A stretch of 64,000 nucleotides of DNA from Corella eumyota (Eukaryota; Chordata; Ascidiacea; Phlebobranchia; Corellidae), in NCBI GenBank assembly GCA_963082875.1, contig OY720098.1, positions 12,028,001 through 12,092,000 on the forward strand, read 5' to 3'. Shown piece after piece: positions 60,405-64,000 of this stretch; position 1 is the first letter of the stretch; each line of letters opens with the position of its first letter. A program made the position numbers and the translations under genes. The notes under the pieces are model-generated. The model worked only from the letters and a program-made list of their open reading frames with translations. It ran no database searches and was not told the DNA's origin.

Positions 60405-63400
60405 ATGCTAAAATTACTTGGGCTAGTCTGTGTAGCGTTGTGTCTGACCTTCACTTATTGTCAGGACCAAACAGATGGTAAGATTCATGGTTTTAAATAT
60501 AGTTAAAAATAAAATTAGTTGTTTTACAACCTAATGTAGAAGTACGTATTCGTTAACTTACACCATAATATTTTAATTAAAATCAGTCTACAACTTCAAT
60601 TGCTAATAGATATATTCTAAAATAAACACTTTACAGCTGAAATAACAAGAATATGTGAAGACTCAAGTATTGGGACATGTGATCAGTGTATAAGAGCTCA
60701 TCCACAATGTGCATGGTGTGCAGTGGCTCAAAGTGGATCTCAAATTAGACGTTGTAGAAGAATAGGGTAAATACAAACTTTTAATTAGCTATGTTGGTAT
60801 TACATATTTTTACCTAAATATATAAAAAAGGGTATTGGCACCAACATGTTAAAAATTAAAGATTAATGAATACCTATAACACGGTCATACTCATAAGTTT
60901 TTTTAATTTAGTTTTTGCAGGGTAAGCTGTATGCAATTTAAAATTACGAATTGCCATATATAAAACAAAAGAACAATTGACAAAAAACAGAAACTGCAAA
61001 CACAATTCACTTTACTTTATCATATAAAAAAAAACAATTTCCATAATATGTGACACACACTGCTATTCAATAATGACGTCACAATAGCCATATCACAAAA
61101 TTACGTCAAAATCTATAAACATAAATTAGGAATATATAAGGAAGTAAAAACGTTTAAAGGGAGTGTGAAACAAAGTAATTACAATAAAATATCAATCTAC
61201 TTAAAATGACAACCGCTTCTATTTTCGTAATGACATAAAAGTACGATTAAACAACTCCGTTTTAAAATGTGACAATGTGACATTCTTATGTTTCTCGATT
61301 AAGCCAACAAAACAGATTCTTTAAATAATTTGTAGTACTACTAAAATACTTTATGTTTAGAAAACTCTTGCAATTAGGAGAATGCCCAGCCGCTCTTATT
61401 CAATTTCCACGTAGTGTGACGGTGTTAAACAGCAATATGGAGTTGTCCATAGCGGGAACTGACTACGTTGAAAATAATGTTGTACAACTGCAACCTCAAA
61501 ACTTAACCATTAAACTACGAAAAGGTAATTTTAAATCAGACAATGGGTATTAAACTTAAAAAGAAAAAAATTACCTATTTAACTATATTCGTTTAAAGCT
61601 GCAGTAAAATTTTTAGCTAAGTGGATTGGTACTTTTTGGCCTGATACAAACTGATTTTAAAAAGAATTATTAATGTTTTCGATAGGTGACAGTGTCAAGT
61701 TCAATGTGACTTTCCGTAAAGTAACCGACTACCCAGTAGATTTGTATTACGTTATGGACCTTTCGCATTCCATGGTCGACGATTTGGAAACACTTAAAAA
61801 TTTGGGACAACGGCTTGCGGACGACATCAAAAACAACGTGACACAAAATATTCAGGTTATCAGATTGTAACTACTAAACCTACTTTATTAGGGTTGCAAT
61901 AAAGCTAAACAAAAATATTGATCTATAATAACAGCAATAGGTTATTGTATAAACGCGTTTTGCTGTTTCCTTTATGATAAAGCTTTTGATTAATTAACAG
62001 TAAACAAAACCGAAATTAAAACAAAGCTAATCACTGTAAATAACATTTTTTTAATGTTACGCAATATAGCATAGACCTAATCCACTGAAAAGGAAATGCA
62101 TTTATATATCATTTGATTATAAACGTTGCATAACAACGCATTAATTGGTGACATTTTTTTCATGTTTAGATGGGATTTGGAACATTTGTCGATAAAGTTA
62201 TGATGCCATTTGCAAGTACAGTGCCTGAACAGTAAGTATTACTATATTGAAACAATCTTAGAGGATATTAATAAAAAAGCAACGGTAAGCAGCTTCTTAA
62301 CAACAACTGGCAAGAGCAGCATACTTCTTTTACATGTATTGTTGGCTTTTTACATGTATATTTTTTACGTCAGAGGGTATTTTAAGCACACCAATTCTTG
62401 TTAAAATCGTAATTTAGGCGTTTTTTTTAAATTAACGAAATTCAAACATTGCATATAATATACACTTTTAGAAATATCAACAAAACAACAAGGCTTACCA
62501 TTTACCAACTATCCCACAATAGCACAGACGTTAAGAAAGTTGATTGAATATGTCCAAGTTTAAGTATTTCAGATATAAGAAGTGCAGTTACTAATCAGTT
62601 AATATCAATATAAATACCTTATAAATAAACTATATTTAAATAGAATAAAATTTACAGGTCACAATATTTTTTAACATATATATACACTGTAACTACTATA
62701 GTACTCAGTCAAAAATAAAAACACATACAAATGTTGTTAGCTAAGAACTTAAACAATCAATGATTACGTATCGAGCAATTTACGTCAGACAAAAAACTAT
62801 AACAAAATCCCTTTAAGCAGGCATCTCTATGTTCATTTGTAATAATACTAAAGGCAGGCTACAAACTACTGTTAACAAGTTAACATGTAGTGTATACTAA
62901 TTTCATAATACATTCTAATAGGCTTGAAAATCCATGCGCTAAAAATCAAAAGAACCCGGAATGCGCTCCGCCTTTTGGATTCAAACATCAACAGTCTATC
63001 TCCAGCAACTTGGACAACTTTCGAAGTAGTGTACAAAACACTAGTATTTCTGGAAACATTGATTCACCGGAGGGCGGATTTGACGCTCTAATGCAAATAG
63101 CTGTGTGTGGTGTAAGTTTTTCCTTACCATATTTACTGATTACATAAACGGCCTTCGAGATAACGAATTTTAATCGGCTTAATTAGACCCTACCTTAATT
63201 AGATTCCAGTTTTAATTTTTAAAACCGGTGCCTTGCTTGAGGATTTACTTACGATGTGTGGGTGCTATGTCTAGTGCAAATCCAATGCTGTTATAGTTAA
63301 AAATAAGCTACTTTAACAAGTTCAATGGATAATATTATTTTTATTTAGGATCAAATTGGTTGGAGAGAGGATTCTACACATCTGATTGTCTTTACAACTG

Positions 63401-64000
63401 ATGCCTCGTTCCACATGGCTCTCGATGGAAAACTAGCAGCAATTTTAGAAGCCAACGACATGAAATGTCATTTGCGAAGGGTAATAAATACAAAACTATT
63501 TTGAAAGCAAATTTGTTTTTCATTTTAATATGTTTTACATTCACCTATCAATACACAAAACTCAAAAAATATTTTGTAAGGGTGCTAATCCTTATCTTCC
63601 GGATGCAATTGTTTATGACAAGAGCCAAGAACAAGATTACCCATCTATAGGCCAGCTAAGGGCTGCGTTTAAAGACAACAAAATCCAGCCAATTTTTGCA
63701 GTTACAAAAGAAGTACGCGGTCTTTACGAGGTATGAATACCAGCTGTGTTTTGTGATTTTTTTTTTTTTGTGAAGGTATTTTTTAACCTTTAAATTTATC
63801 AAACTTTTTACTTATATTTTATATCAAAGAACAATTCCAAGATTAAAATAAAATTCATGCTTTTAAAAAAATAGGCTTTCTTAAAACATAATAAATATAT
63901 TTTTTTAGGGACTTAAAGATTTAATTCCAAACTCATTTGTTGATGAATTGGAGGCTGACTCAAGTAATATTATTGAGATTATTTCAACAGCCTACAACGT
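60405..64000 (+). CDS. integrin beta chain (3' partial; signal peptide to betaI domain)
   Basis: Cell-surface adhesion receptor subunit pairing with an alpha chain. Exons: 60405-60477, 60637-60766, 61361-61524, 61686-61855, 62170-62231, 62922-63111, 63349-63480, 63581-63730, 63909 onward; 387 residues visible. Signal peptide about 1-19 ([16 protein letters not shown]), Cys-rich PSI domain about 27-80 ([16 protein letters not shown]), start of the hybrid domain, then the betaI domain. The metal site is intact: Asp147, Ser149, Ser151 (DLSHS) form the MIDAS, and Asp154/Asp155 match the ADMIDAS. The specificity loop is closed by Cys residues ([18 protein letters not shown]), and [16 protein letters not shown] carries the conserved Glu. 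EGF repeats, membrane segment and tail lie beyond the window. An out-of-frame ATG at 60398 has T at -3, while the chosen ATG has A at -3, so leaky scanning would favour the chosen start. Which paralogue this is cannot be told from this part. Confidence 0.95.
60767..61360 (+). other. integrin intron 2
   Basis: 0.6 kb AT-rich intron between the PSI-coding exons, with a CRE palindrome TGACGTCA at 61074-61081. Nothing else was recognised. Confidence 0.6.
62232..62921 (+). other. integrin intron 5 without recognised content
   Basis: 0.69 kb AT-rich intron before the exon encoding the specificity loop. I see no coding block or repeat. Confidence 0.6.

Overview
The window is eukaryotic, strongly AT-rich, and made of intron-rich animal genes with small introns (mostly 60-600 bp) and GT-AG junctions. 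Gene content (villin, a full-length RalGAP alpha, PTIP/PAXIP1, an INSM-type zinc finger, integrin beta), compactness, and a 3' splice-acceptor-like sequence a few bases upstream of nearly every start codon (as expected for spliced-leader trans-splicing) suggest a tunicate, most likely Ciona. The species call is inference. All exon models below were built by hand from splice signals, reading-frame phase and remembered family sequences; no alignment was run.

Layout: (1) 1-7653, + strand, the C-terminal part (end of gelsolin domain G2/G3 through headpiece) of a conventional villin whose 5' exons lie outside the window. (2) 8959-14398, + strand, a complete second villin-like gene (20 exons, 798 aa) with the same intron positions and phases, so a tandem duplicate, but diverged at predicted calcium-site and headpiece residues. 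(3) 14626-17430, - strand, a 10-exon gene for a basic Ser/Pro-rich protein (451 aa) that I do not recognise; its 3' end overlaps that of gene 2. (4) 18618-44021, + strand, a 52-exon RalGAP alpha subunit gene (2381 aa) with a C-terminal Rap/Ral-GAP domain; a separate coding block at 34872 inside its largest intron looks like an alternative, probably trans-spliced, first exon. (5) 44022-47384, a repeat-rich convergent intergenic region with a palindromic ~300 bp repeat cluster, a duplicated CRE-containing unit and a 7 x 20 bp minisatellite built on the E-box CACGTG. (6) 47385-56255, - strand, PTIP/PAXIP1 (26 exons, 1233 aa): two N-terminal BRCTs, a Gln/Met/Pro-rich middle, and four C-terminal BRCTs. 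(7) 57857-59312, + strand, an INSM-like zinc-finger gene (4 exons, 334 aa) with a TATA box. (8) 60405-64000, + strand, the N-terminal part of an integrin beta chain (signal peptide, PSI, hybrid and betaI domain with intact MIDAS), cut by the window edge.

The genes belong to unrelated pathways: actin bundling/severing, Ral GTPase control, DNA-damage/chromatin BRCT scaffold, neuroendocrine-type transcription factor and adhesion receptor. I see no operon or functional cluster apart from the villin tandem pair. No tRNA, rRNA, CRISPR, virus-like element or bacterial feature was found. The most notable signals are the tandem villin divergence, the internal RalGAP start, the CACGTG minisatellite, the palindromic repeat cluster and a marked excess of the octamer TGACGTCA (at least 12 copies).
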